Below are positions 1-11,049 of a stretch of 64,000 bases of DNA, piece after piece. Below the pieces are notes generated by a model. It made no database searches. It was not told where the DNA came from and was given only the letters and a program-made list of their open reading frames with translations. Position 1 is the stretch's first letter. Every line of letters starts with the position of its first letter. The translations under genes were made by a program, and so were the position numbers. This stretch comes from Pyrrhosoma nymphula (Eukaryota; Arthropoda; Insecta; Odonata; Coenagrionidae): positions 72,463,376 through 72,527,375 of the forward strand of contig OY754339.1 of assembly GCA_963573305.1 (NCBI GenBank), given 5' to 3'.

Positions 1-589
1 ACATCCGTCTCTCCTTTCAAATGCTACACTTTCACCATTGTTGCTAGACCTTTAGAAATGCACCTTTGACACATCAACAAAAAATCACTTTCTTAATCAC
101 TTACGTGAGAGATTGTTAGCTATAATCCATTCCCTCCATTTTCTCTGCAATCAAGAATATTTATAAAGCTCTTGTTGTACGAAAAGTCTCTTAACGACCA
201 CGTTTAATTTATTTTTTACCATTAGCATGGTGAAAATTAAAAAAAAAGTAGACTAAAGAAAAAAAACATAATTGCATATAAATGGAGTAGCAGTCAGAAA
301 TAAACAATTTATCACAGCATGGATTTTCGTGAAATGAAGAATAAAGATTTGACGACAATATTTAATGAATTAAAAATGTGAAAAACCCAAAGTATGAATA
401 TTAATGCATTCAAATATTTTTTCATGAATAGTATATGACAATCATTGCTGATATGAATATTTTGAATTGCATTATTATGTTCTATAAGTGGTTTATAAAA
501 GGCTATTTTTATTATTATTTGATAATATTTGGTTTCCCGGGATTTTGCCCCGTCTGAAGTCGCATTTGTATCGTAAGCTGTAACTCTTA
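1..589. other. AT-rich spacer, nothing recognised
   Basis: AT-rich sequence with short A and T runs. No reading frame, repeat boundary or RNA structure that I can support. It ends where the foldback element begins. Confidence 0.6.
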
Positions 590-591
590 GG

Positions 592-971
592 CCGGGTTCA
601 CACGATGTCACTCAGGAGCGCTTCTAAGTGGTTAGTTAGTGGCGCGTTAGTGGCGCTTCCAACGCGCCACCGACGAGCGTCGGACCGGCGTTTTCAGAAA
701 CGCGCTCGCGCGTGCGTGGTGCTACTAACGGGCGTGATAAGCGCTGATAACGTGCGTTCGAATTTTAAGTAAAGCAATGGTTGCAGGTTCAGGCTAGTTC
801 ACAACCGCGAAGCTAGGAAGCGCTTCTCACGCCAGTTAGCCGCACCACGCACGCGCGTACGCGTTTCTGAAAACGCCGGTTCGATGCTCGTCGGTGGCTC
901 GTTGGAAGCGTCACTAACGAGCCACTAACCAACCACTTAGAAGCGCTGATGAGTGGCCTCGTGTGAACCCG
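592..971. mobile_element. Foldback (long inverted repeat) MITE-like element
   Basis: Two arms of about 154 bp (592-745 and 819-971) are inverted copies of each other with scattered mismatches, separated by a spacer of about 73 bp. The outer ends read CCGGGTTCACACGA on one side and its complement on the other. The arms are GC-rich and unlike the AT-rich surroundings. There is no coding capacity, so this is a non-autonomous foldback or MITE-type element. I could not identify a convincing target-site duplication, so the superfamily is left open. Confidence 0.8.
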
Positions 972-974
972 GTT

Positions 975-3430
975 TCATGCATGTCTGTTACTCTTCACAG
1001 TTACAGTTTATTTCCCTACCTTACATTGCTCTTCTTGACCGGTTTGTGCAGTGAAAGTAAAATTTGAAAGATGAAAATCTGTAATTGGGTGCGTTACCCA
1101 ATTTAAATAGATTCTGGAATGTATTAATGTTATGCTGTGAGTTGAATAATACTGTCAAATTGGGTGACACATTCCACTATCCATCCATTATTAATAAAAA
1201 AAGAGGAAAATATAAAAATAAAATTTGACTCAGCGAGCCGCGGTCCTGTAACTTTGAGTACCGTTGACTATATTTTATCCCCTAAACTATTCCTTTTCTA
1301 TTCATGCGATAAATTATTCACTGTATAGTTAAATTCTGCAATTATATGCATTTGATGTGCTGGAGATGGTTACTTCAATTTTGGTCGATAACTCCACAAA
1401 AAGGCACTCTGGTTTCACGACATGAATTCATAGTACTCTGCTATGTTATGTCAATATTTTATTGAAATTCATTTTTTTAATATTTTAATACTTATCACGC
1501 TAAAATTTATGTATCTATTGAGGGGGTATTCCTCCGAATATCACCTTGCTAATGAGCTCTTCTGCAGCCAAACGAGTTGGCTATCTAATCCGGTGTATTA
1601 GATAGCCATGAGTCCATAAGAAAAAGTACAAGTGAAATGTCGAGATACCTATGACCAATCGACCAGTGGCGATGAAATAACCTAAAAATTATAAGAAATT
1701 CGTATGCAACATTTTTTATTTATGGACAAAGTATTTCAGATAAATTTCTATGGGACTTTAAGTGAAAAGTGCCCGGTTGTTTTGGGTAGATATCCGTATG
1801 CTATTCGCAAATGTTGTAAAGACCAATGCTGTTATGTGAAAAGAAATTAGTGAACGTTAATTTGATACGGATGTTAAAACTGGTACACTCAAGTGCCTAA
1901 GATGTTTAAGTTCAGAAACAGATGAAAACTCAGTACTATTCACTGAAAATTTAATCCTGGATGATGACGATGAGGCCCTGAAACGCGTTGAAAACATTGC
2001 AGCTCCCGTGGGCAGTATTAGGATTCCGTTTCATTAAAATTTTAACATGCTGATCCACGACATTCCACCGGACGCGACGTCGTTCTATGCTGCCTAAGAT
2101 GTTGCATGGGATTTGTAACAAAAATTAACATATCTCAATTATTCCTGTACTCGCGTCACTTTTTGGAACAACTCTACGTGCATACCATCTGACAGGCTCT
2201 GATTTTAAATGATAAATTGGATAATAACAGGAAAGGCAAACTTTTTAAAAGAACATTCTTCTTAACCATGTAATAATTAACAAATTATTTGAAACATGAC
2301 CATTTATACCTTCAATCGTGTATACACAACCTCCACCTTGTTTTTGCTACAATGTACATCGTTAGCGCATATTTTGTTGTTCATTCCAAATATTCATTAT
2401 ATTTATATATATACGAGAAGTGCATATACCTTTTGTATGTTCTAACCTTTTATAATGTATTTGCAGTAATTCCGTAAATATACTGCACATTAATAGGTTA
2501 TTACTGAAATAAGTCGTTTTGAACTTGAAACATAATTTCTCGCGCGGCGTCTATCAGACTCAAAAACGTGGGAAAACTAAAATTTGATTACGTTCCTATT
2601 GAAACCTCGGCCAATAAAATTGAAAACTGCAAGAAATATTTGAAATAGGAAGCTTGATATGTGAAGGAGGCCCTGAGATCAAATATAACTTTTAAAAATC
2701 AGCGAAATAAAAATGCCTGGCGTCCACCATCGTCTGTTGAAAGATTAAGCATCAATTTTTTTGTGATGCTCCTTTCAAAACGTACACTTAACTCGCTGTT
2801 GTGCCTGCAATCGGTTGAAAAGATCGGCTGAAGTCTTTTATACGAGTCTTCGACCGATCGACCGATCTTTTTCATGCTCGAAACGGGCTTGTTTAATTTA
2901 GTTGATATTGAGTACCTTGTATTAGTAGTACCATGGATAATGTTTCATTTTGAGCTGATGCTCGCATCAACTTTCTGTTTTACAACAATAATGAGATGAC
3001 CCAGCCAATCCTTTTTTTCAGTGTGGCAATGAGACGGCGGGGGGTGATTATTTGGGGATCAATCTTGAACTGGAAAGAATGTATTTTTAAAGAATAAGCA
3101 TTTTTTTCCCCCTGAAATAACCCCTCGCATTTCAATCTAGCCCAGAGTTACTCACCCAGGGTTTGCAGACTTCGCCCCTAATGCTGGGGATTTCTTTCAG
3201 CCTCATTATAATTCATCAGCATCCTAATTATGGAAATAACGAATGGGAGCTTTCCTTGGGGTTGGTAGAGAGGGAGGTTGAAAAATTAGGCATGCCTAAT
3301 GAAGGATTTTGGGTTCTCCCAGCGAGTAGATTGAATAAATTTTTTATTGGTTTTACACCCGGTTAGCTTATTAGGAACAAACGAGTGAACGAAGCTATTT
3401 TTTTCCGAACACACTCAAATCCACATCAAC
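975..3430. other. Unassigned spacer
   Basis: AT-rich sequence with no supportable gene. A 12-bp perfect hairpin lies at 1578-1608 and is listed separately. Short frames at 2289-2477 and 3163-3366 have no recognisable domain and look like chance frames. Confidence 0.5.
1578..1608. repeat. 12-bp perfect hairpin
   Basis: TGGCTATCTAAT at 1578-1589 and its exact complement at 1597-1608 flank a 7-base loop. It may be chance or a relic of a terminal repeat. No terminator role is implied in a eukaryotic genome. Confidence 0.5.
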
Positions 3431-3439
3431 TTTGCGCCA

Positions 3440-3555
3440 GATCAGTTTTGAAGTGCGCTGTGCGCATGGTCAGTAACAAATGGAAAGCAAGTACGCACTT
3501 GTGTTTCGAAGTGAGCAGCCCACTAGAGCTTATAGAAAGTGTCCAATAACTGTTA
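3440..3555 (+). repeat. Diverged dispersed repeat, copy 1 of 2
   Basis: About 110 bp matches 24440-24545 in the same orientation. Shared blocks include TTTTGAAGT, GTAACAAATGGAAAGCAAGT versus GTAACGAATGGAAGGCAAGT, and the following TGTGTT..GAAGTGA..AGC.CACTAGA. Element type unknown; the copies differ at many positions and by small indels. Confidence 0.55.
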
Positions 3556-3649
3556 CCATTTCTTGTGCGCCAAATGCGCAATAATTTAACAGGGGAGTTT
3601 GAACGAGTGATTTCAAAAGCTTCGTCACTACTCCTCGCCAAACAAGGCA

Positions 3650-4975
3650 GGGTGATTAATGTTCACGCATCGATCACCCAACGCCGGTAATGCCCACACA
3701 AAGGAATGAATAGGTATATCGGGTTATGGAATTGGGGTGCGGCACCAAAATAGTTTGTCTGGTCCTTTGGGGGGTATGAGGGCCTCTGGACGGGAATAGC
3801 AAATGCAGTTCACGGGAGGTGGGTGACGAAGAGAAAGCTCGCGCCGCAAGACGGACGGAACCAGAATACAGAAGAGGCTAAAGGTGGGGGTACGGATGAT
3901 ATTCCCCCTGGAAAGAGGCGATGGAAAGGTTGTAGAGGGGATGAAATGTGAATGGAGGAGCTCGTTGAAGGATAGCATCTACATCTGCACATAGCGAAGA
4001 GGTTTATGGCAGGGGGGCTTGGACACCAGCCGAGAAAATGTGCAAAGTAAAGTGGAGGAAAGAAGGGACAATTAAACCTTTATAAGTCAAAAAAGTACTT
4101 TGGCGTACACTTTCTTCCGCGACTGCGGGAAATGTGCACTCAAAAGTTGTATTTTCACCTTCCTTTCTCATCTAGTATACCTATGCCTAAATATGTTGCC
4201 TACAATACTAGATCCATAAGGAATCAATATTGGGCGAGTATGGTTACATTGGCCCTGTGAAGTCCCCTTGCTTGTCCATTATCGTAGACTACTTACAGAA
4301 CCCTTCCAAGTCTTATATCCTGATATTCACGAGGAAGGTATGTCTGCCTACACTAATGATTATGGTCTCGCATCAGGGTCCTTTACTCCGCAGTAATAAG
4401 GAAAGAAAGGGTGTATATTAGGCCGGGCCTTATTTTTCAGAATAGAGAAAAGTTATGTTTTCCTAGTCTCAAAGTGATCCAAATGAAGTTTATATTCACG
4501 TGCTAAAATTTGGTTACTTTAAAATAACCCTAAGTACTGAGGACCTTCAATTGAGTTTTTTGAGGCTGAAAAAGCACTATCCTTATGAAATACTTGAAAG
4601 TAGAGTCCTTTGGGGCCAAATTTCTGTTTGTTTTGACCTATCTCTAAGCGTTTACGAGATATCGTCCGTCGCAATGTGATCCACCCCCCAGAGCGGCGCC
4701 TCCCGCACCGCGGCGCCGCTGAGGTACGGCCCGCACCACTTGCTAGAGACTTCCCCTCCACCCCCTCCCCGCCCTCGGCAAAGTCCTTGCTGGCAAGATC
4801 TAGCCTCTGAAGAAATGTGATTACGTTAGAAAGGATTTAATTGACATGACAAAATTTCTAATCAAAAGTGATCAATTTATTTTCACTCTGTCCATGAATT
4901 TAAGTACATATTAACCAAAATAAAATACATTTTCGGTATATTTCTAATATTCCACTGACAGACCGTATTTGTCAG
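3650..4975. other. Unassigned spacer with GC-rich patch
   Basis: No supportable gene. A GC-rich patch near 4680-4770 contains a 9-bp inverted repeat (AGCGGCGCC at 4692-4700 and its complement at 4712-4720). Minus-strand frames at 3724-3978 and 4519-4761 show no domain I recognise. Confidence 0.5.
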
Positions 4976-4980
4976 TTAAA

Positions 4981-5895
4981 GTGTCTTTGCGCACGTTGTA
5001 AAACAAAAAGTAGATGTAGATTTACCCAATTCATGGCATCAAAGCCGGAAAAATATGGCATCAAGTTCTGGCTTTCTGTGGATGTAGAATCGAAATTTAT
5101 TTTTAATGCATTTCCATATCTTGGAAAAGACAATTTTTGACCAGGTGACCAACGTCTTCCTGAGTATGTTGTTATGCGACTAATGACATCATACTTTGGT
5201 GCTGGCAGAAACGTCCCAACGAACAATTATTTACGTCCATTAGGCTAGCAAAATACTTACATCAGGAGTCTTGTAGTATCGTGAGGACTGCCAATAGGAA
5301 CAAGAAAGAAATACCAACTTTTGTAAAGGTGATGCGTGAACCATTGCCACCACTCTTGTTTTGAAGCATGATGACATCTCACTCCCTGTATATCAAGGAA
5401 AGAAAAATAAAAACCTATTACTGCTAAGTACTCACTATCTTGATGTGACCATAGCTAAAAATGAAAATAAAACACCAGAAACAGATGCTTTTGACAATTC
5501 TATTTAGTTCGGCGTTGATGTTGTAGATCAGATGGCCAGAAAATACTCCAATTAGTCTGCATCAAGAAGGTGGCCTGTGCAAGTATTATTCAATCTGTTA
5601 GACTTGGCTGCTATAATTTCCTCGATCGTATTGAAAGATGTGACTGGTACTAAAACAAATCGGAGAGAATTTATACAAAGGTTGTCGGAGGAATTGAGGG
5701 CAGTTCAAATGGCTATTAAAATAACTATGAGCAGCATGTTAGTTATTGAGGGCTGCAGTGACACCAAAAAGAGACGGAAGTGACAAATCAAGAAGTGTGA
5801 AGGTAATATGACGTATGAAGTATGTGGAACTTGTGGAAGGATGGTGTGTGGAAAGTGTGCTTCTAAAATAATTTATTATTGTGTTGACTGTCAAA
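4981..5895 (+). pseudogene. piggyBac-type transposase relic (C-terminal half)
   Basis: Read across several frames, this gives the C-terminal half of a piggyBac-family DDE transposase, the enzyme that excises and inserts DNA at TTAA sites. A run near 5003 reads SRCRFTQFMASKPEKYGIKF, followed by WLSVDV, YLGKDN, then a stop, then PGDQRLPEYVV and FGAGRNVPTNNY. Later segments give RNKKEIPTFVK, GVDVVDQMARKYS and the QVLFNLLDLAAI helix region (near 5577). The last part, about 5785-5890, is cysteine-rich (CGTCGRMVCGKCASK..YYCVDC), fitting the family's C-terminal zinc-binding domain. In-frame stops and frameshifts make it a pseudogene. The N-terminal half is absent, so the copy is 5'-truncated. The matching right terminal repeat is about 600 bp downstream. 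Confidence 0.85.
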
Positions 5896-6478
5896 ACATT
5901 AGCTTTTTCTTCGGCTGAGCCTTGAGTGGCCCGTCCATGATTATAAAAATGTCTTCATCTGATGTAAACTTGTAACTAGAATGAGTTTTATATAATGTAC
6001 ACTAAAAGTGCTGTCATTCACATTTAATAAAGATACTTTTTTATGAAAAGTGTAAACAATTGATAAGGTGTGGAAAAGAAATCGAAGTTCCAGTCTCTCC
6101 ATTTAATCAACTTAGACTTTATTAACTCTGATAACGTGCAAACTAAAACAGTTACAACAATGTGTGTTGCTCCCGGCTACATGTTTATAAATAGCGCGTC
6201 CCTATACAATAATAAATGTATCACATATTTAACAAAAATGTGTTCTTCAAAATAAATTTACAACCTTTCTTCTGCATATTTAACTTACTAGCAAAATGCT
6301 GAGCCGAAATCACAATTAAGCATGTTCAGGAGATGATATTACCTTCATTACATGTTTTGCCTTCAATGGCAAGTAAAAGCGTTGTATATCATGGTAAACA
6401 GTAAAAGGTGTGCATCAAATATTTCAAGTCACATAAGATTGCTTTTTCAGTATAAAAATAACTCTCCTTTGGGTGGAG
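5896..6478 (+). other. Putative 3' non-coding part of the piggyBac relic
   Basis: Lies between the transposase relic and its right terminal repeat. It holds an AATAAA at about 6026 that could have been the transposase poly(A) signal. No other feature seen. Confidence 0.45.
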
Positions 6479-6534
6479 TCGAAATGACGCCCAACGGGCG
6501 TTCTAGGGGGGATAAAAGTCTGGGCGTCCTAGTG
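6479..6534 (+). mobile_element. piggyBac-like right terminal repeat ending at TTAA
   Basis: The element ends with GGGCGTCCTAGTG directly followed by TTAA at 6535-6538, the target sequence of piggyBac transposons. Just inside, ACGCCC AAC GGGCGT forms a small subterminal inverted repeat and TTCTAGGGGG partly mirrors the end. I did not find the left terminus in this window, which agrees with the truncated transposase. Confidence 0.7.
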
Positions 6535-6618
6535 TTAATGCACCAAACCTGATTTCTCTAGCTCAAAACTTGAGAGAGAAATAAACTAAATGGATACAGA
6601 ATGACTGACACGCTACAA

Positions 6619-6619
6619 A

Positions 6620-6660
<41 letters not shown>
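6619..6660. repeat. (TA)n microsatellite
   Basis: About 20 uninterrupted TA dinucleotides. Confidence 0.95.
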
Positions 6661-6662
<2 letters not shown>

Positions 6663-6953
6663 TTTATGCTCACTTAATTACACACCCACCACGCCGTTTA
6701 TCTAAGGAGTCACAGGAAAATTAGTTAATAATGCATATGCATTATCAGTGAAAGGCCTATAAAGCTGGCTCTGCTTTAATAGTTTCCATCGTACGGCTCT
6801 ATCCTCGTGTACCTTTTTTTGCCTCAGTTGCCCTCATACATTGCTGCATACAAGCCCTCTAGTTCTTGTGACTCCTTATATTCCTTCTCTTTAGCTTCTC
6901 TTCCAATACATAAAATAATTTATACATTTATGATATTGTTTTGACAGTTAGGG
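6661..6953. other. Unassigned spacer
   Basis: Nothing recognised between the TA microsatellite and the dispersed repeat. Confidence 0.5.
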
Positions 6954-7020
6954 CATTCCTGGGGTGGAGTCACCCCATGCCACACACTATTGAAGTATAC
7001 GCTGAAGTTTGTATGAATAT
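6954..7020 (+). repeat. Dispersed repeat with conserved core, copy 1 of 3
   Basis: Contains the core TGGAGTCACCCCATGCCACA, matching TGGAATCACCCCGTGCCACA at 19912-19931 and the complement of the same core near 56366-56390. Only the core and a short flank match here. It is probably a fragment of an unnamed interspersed element. Confidence 0.6.
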
Positions 7021-8389
7021 GAGGAACGCATTCTGAGGAATAGCTTGCTAGTAGAGTCCTCCATTCTTATCGCACGGTCCATTCTTAAATACCCAAGGTG
7101 ACTAGGGGTTACCAGGGTGCGGAAGAGTGTCGGGTCCGCAGACGTGAACTGGGAGACAAGGATGAATGTGCGTGTTTCGTGGCGGGAAGTAAAGGAGGAA
7201 GGAAGGATGGAACGTGGGTTGTTGACTGGGAGATGGGACGTGAATTTGTAAGGAGCTCTGATGGAATAGTCACCGGGGTGAGAGGGAAGGGGAGTCTCCC
7301 CCTCTATGCTTAGGGTTTGCGGATTCCTAAAGGCAATGGGGGACGGTCGGAATTCCTGCAAGGCCGTGGGGGAGGCGAGGGACGCCAGGGCCGGTCAGAT
7401 GGCTTTGCGCGCCGACGTGGGTGGTTCCGGCAAGGAGCGACATGGGGGGAGTAAAAACAAGCGAGTGTCGAAGAAGCGGCAGGGCTTAAGGGAAGAAAGA
7501 AAGGAAAGGAAAAGGGGGAAACGCATATCGAATTTGGGAGTGTGTGGAGAATGTTTCCGATAAAAATTGTTCCGCGCACTCTCTCATATTCCAGACGCAC
7601 GTCCCACAAAACGAATCATTATTCCGCCTAGATGCTTTTTAAGAGGTTCCGTCGTGCCTGCTTGACTCCTAAAAGTGGCTCTATACGCATTGGAAGTTAC
7701 TTCGATGACCTTTAAGGTTAAGGTTTCAAGGTTACCTTAGAGGTCGCTGGCAAATGGTACTTCCATGTGTAACCACGGACTTCTATGATAGTTGAGGTCG
7801 ACAGCGGTATTAATCGACCGCAGTTTGCGCTTTCACGGGTAATAGAATGACTTCTATTTTGCCTGCAAGTAGAATTTCGTTTCTGCGATAAAATCGCATC
7901 GCATTCAGTGAAATCCTGAGCACCTAAATGTAATTGGGGATTTAAAATACAAACAACGAATAAATTTGCTGGAGAAAGACTCTTTTTTTTGTATGCATGT
8001 TCATTCGTGCCCAAAAAAACTGAGGTTCAAATCGTGCAGATCATTCGAAAATAAGCCGAAATTTTTCACTATTTTCGTTGGTAATGTAAGACATGCTTAG
8101 TCTAATGTTTGCGGCAAACCGATTTCACGTGGAGGAAAGAGTAAAATGGATTTATCCACTGATTAATTTTCGGTGTTTTCTCCAAACATTCTTAAACTCT
8201 GGCACGGATTTACAACTTGATGCTTTTCAAAAAAGGGCTGAATTTTATGAAATTGTGGACTATTTTATAAAAGTCTTCGGAATTTTAAATCAAAAACAAA
8301 ATTCGATGACATATATGAGAAACTTTCAATTTTCCTTATTATGGCACTCCTCTTGAGTTTTTACAACTGCCATTTCTCATTTAATTAAT
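7021..8389. other. Unassigned spacer, purine-rich and GC-richer in 7090-7560
   Basis: The stretch 7090-7560 is purine-rich and more GC-rich than its neighbours, which opens overlapping frames on both strands (for example 7306-7563 plus, 6987-7361 minus). None has a recognisable domain and they overlap one another, so I regard them as compositional. The rest is AT-rich spacer. Confidence 0.5.
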
Positions 8390-9725
8390 TTTGCAAGAGA
8401 AATGAGTCCTGTAAGCGATCAAAATTCTTGCTTCTTCCATCGCTGGTGCTTTCCAGATAGCAAAATTCTTCCACTAACGCGAGTTTTCGCTGTCCAATTC
8501 TAACAGTGATTCTGTCTTCTTGATTTCTTCCACAAACTCTAATAATAGTCTTAAGGTGTATTTCTTCAGAGTTTTTCCATGAAGTTTAGCATTCTCGTCA
8601 AATCTTCTTTCTTCTCAGCGAGAATTGGTATGCCATCAGCAAATCGAAGCATGCTGATTTTATTTCCATGCACTTGTATTACTGTTTTTAATTTGCCGTT
8701 TTTTTCATTGTTGGCATTTTCAATTTATACATTGGAGGTCATTAGTGAAAACGGGCATCCTTGCCGTATCTCTTTCCTCACTTCTGCTTCCTCTGCATTG
8801 GAGCTTCATTTAATCACTGCCAGCTGTTCCTCATACAGCCTACATATTGCTCTTCTGTCATTAAATGACTGTCATATGCTCTTAAATGCAATCATAATTC
8901 TGTTCCAGTCCACATTGTCAAATGCTTTCTTTAGATCGATGAAGGAAATATATGTTGAGTGGTTCTTTTGACTCTTCTTCTCTATGATAAGTCTTAGGGC
9001 TAAAATAGCTTCCCTCGTTCCCCTACTTTTCCTGAATCCGAATTGGTATTAATTTAGGAATTCTTCCATCTTCTGTTCCATCCTCCTGTAGATGATTCAG
9101 GTGAGAACTTTCGATGTATGTGAGGTAAGGCTAATTGTTCTAAAGTCTTCGTATCTCTTGGCTGTTTTATTATAAGGGATAGTAATTATTACATTCTTTT
9201 TTAAGTTCTTTGGAATTTGCTCTCTTGAATAAATGTCACATATCTAATTGTATAGCTTATTCAGAGTCCTCACTCCTGCATAACTAAGGAATTCCGAAGG
9301 AACTTCATCAACTCCTGGCGTATTCCACTCTCTCAAATTCTTAACTGCAGCATCAAATTCTGATCTTAATATGGAGTATCCTTTCTCATTTTCATTCAGT
9401 GTCTTCATACTCTAGTACTCTGGGATTCAGTTTTTTCCGGTGTATAGTTTCTCCTGGTACTCTTTCTATCTCTTCACTTTGTCCTCACGTTCAATAATAA
9501 TTTCATTCCCTTCACTCCGTAAGACATTACCCTTTAATCTCGTTCTTTAAAGTAACTCTTTACCCTTCTGTAAGCAGCTTCAACTTCTCCCTGGAAGAGG
9601 TTGCCTTCTATCACTGTACATATGTCTTTCATCCATTCTTTTCTAGCCTTACTTGCTTAACGACTGATCGCATTTATCATTATTGTGTATGTCCCTCCAT
9701 TCTCCAACCTTGAAGTAATTCTTAT
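8390..9725 (-). pseudogene. Reverse transcriptase part of split LINE
   Basis: Reading leftwards on the minus strand: a linker with KARKEWMKDICTVIEGN and GEVEAAYRRVKSYFKERD (about 9660-9530), then WNTPGVDEVPSEFL (about 9320), PYNKTAKRYEDFRTISLTSH (about 9150), FGFRKSRGTREAILALRLII (about 9010), motif A FIDLKKAFDNVDW (near 8918-8943), RQGCPFS (motif B region, about 8780-8760) and motif C FADG at 8632-8643. Active RTs of this kind have FADD, so the second catalytic aspartate is lost to glycine. Stops and frameshifts confirm it is dead. It would have copied the element RNA by target-primed reverse transcription. Confidence 0.85.
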
Positions 9726-9734
9726 CTTACTTGC

Positions 9735-11045
9735 AACAACATGTTGTAATTGATGGCATTCACTCAACTACTGTCCATAATACTTCTGGCGTTCCCCAAG
9801 GTAGTGTTCATGGTCCTTTATTGTTCACAATTTAGACTGACGATTTGATGAATACAAATTCCTTCACGGGTTGTAAAATCCTTCTATATGTAGATGACTC
9901 TAAAATTTTCAAACAAGTTAATACTGTTAATGACAGCATTACCCTGTAAATACTCTCCATGTCCTGACTAATTGGTGCAATAGTTGATCTCTAAAAATGA
10001 ACCCATCCAAATCTTCGGTTTTATCTTTCCGTAAATCTCCTCAAATACTCACTTATATAATTTCAGGCCAAGCTTTTCCCCCAGTCACTACTCAAAAGGA
10101 CTTTGGGGTTATGTTTGACACTAAACTTCACTTCCGTGAGCACATATACATTTCCTCTCGTGCTATGTCGTTAGTTGGCCTAATTTTTCGCTATGGTGAG
10201 ATAGCTGTTCTAATTGCTCTCCGTACGTTTTACTTTGGCTGTGTTTCTCCATTATTTGAATACTGCTCCCAAATTTGTGCCACTGCCTTACCTTCTACGC
10301 TCAAACTTCTTGGAAGACCGATGAATTTCTTTCTCTCCATAATCAGGCACCGCCATATACTGTTTCGCAACTACTCCCTCGTTAAATTAAGATTATCTCT
10401 AGGCATACCCTCCCTGACTGACCGCCGTGCCCTTCTCGAGAGCAAAGTTTTCATAAAAATAGTCAATGGAAACTATAGGTCATCGGAACTTCTTTCTCTT
10501 TTGTCCTTACGTGCTCCTTCACGACCTACAAGACTTAATAAGCTATTTTGTAATTAACCTACCAAAGTACCCTAGACCAATTTGAAGAGGATGGAAAAAA
10601 TTCAGGTTCAATCGAATAGACATGGTAGGAGAGCAAGAAGGAATTATAAATGGAGCCGAAGAGAAGATAGGAAGGTGAAAAACAGAAAATGTAATTAAAA
10701 ACATTACTGCACCAATCCACGTCTCTCTGTCTCCAAATGGTCTTTTATCTACAGACTCCGATCTACGTACATTGCTTTGTTGAAATGTTTCCCTGAATAC
10801 CATCAATTCCATTCATTTCGTGTCTGTCGCACTCCTCCCTCATCCTAGATCTGCTCTCGTCTTTCGCTCCCTGTGTGTTTGTTTCTATTTTGTTCATTTT
10901 GATTGCTACTTTGTTATTCATTTACTTAATATTGTTGTTTGTTATATGGTTCTTTGTTTATTTGTTTTGGATTAATGTTATTATCTGTCCACTGTACATG
11001 AATGTAGCCTTGATGTGTTTTGGACGTGAATAGTAAATAAATAAA
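9735..11045 (+). mobile_element. Jockey-like LINE, 5'-truncated, inserted in the minus LINE
   Basis: Starts inside the RT at VIDGIHSTTVHNTSGVPQGS (motif B), continues to YVDD at 9887-9898 (motif C, both aspartates kept). An intact 186-codon frame at 9997-10557 then covers the thumb and C-terminal region (KDFGVMFDTKLHFREHI). The reading frame is cut at about 10556 by a 138-bp insert, then resumes to the 3' end near 11045, where a TAAATAAATAAAT tail sits. Truncation at the 5' side is normal for LINE retrotransposition. The element lies inside the minus-strand LINE in opposite orientation, so it is the later arrival. Confidence 0.8.
10553..10690 (+). repeat. 138-bp inverted duplication, copy inside the Jockey-like LINE
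   Basis: By eye this is an identical reverse complement of 11119-11256. It interrupts the Jockey-like LINE and is flanked by TGTAATTA at 10549-10556 and 10690-10697, an apparent 8-bp target duplication. The sequence derives from the endonuclease linker of the neighbouring minus-strand LINE. Confidence 0.85.
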
Positions 11046-11049
11046 TTGT

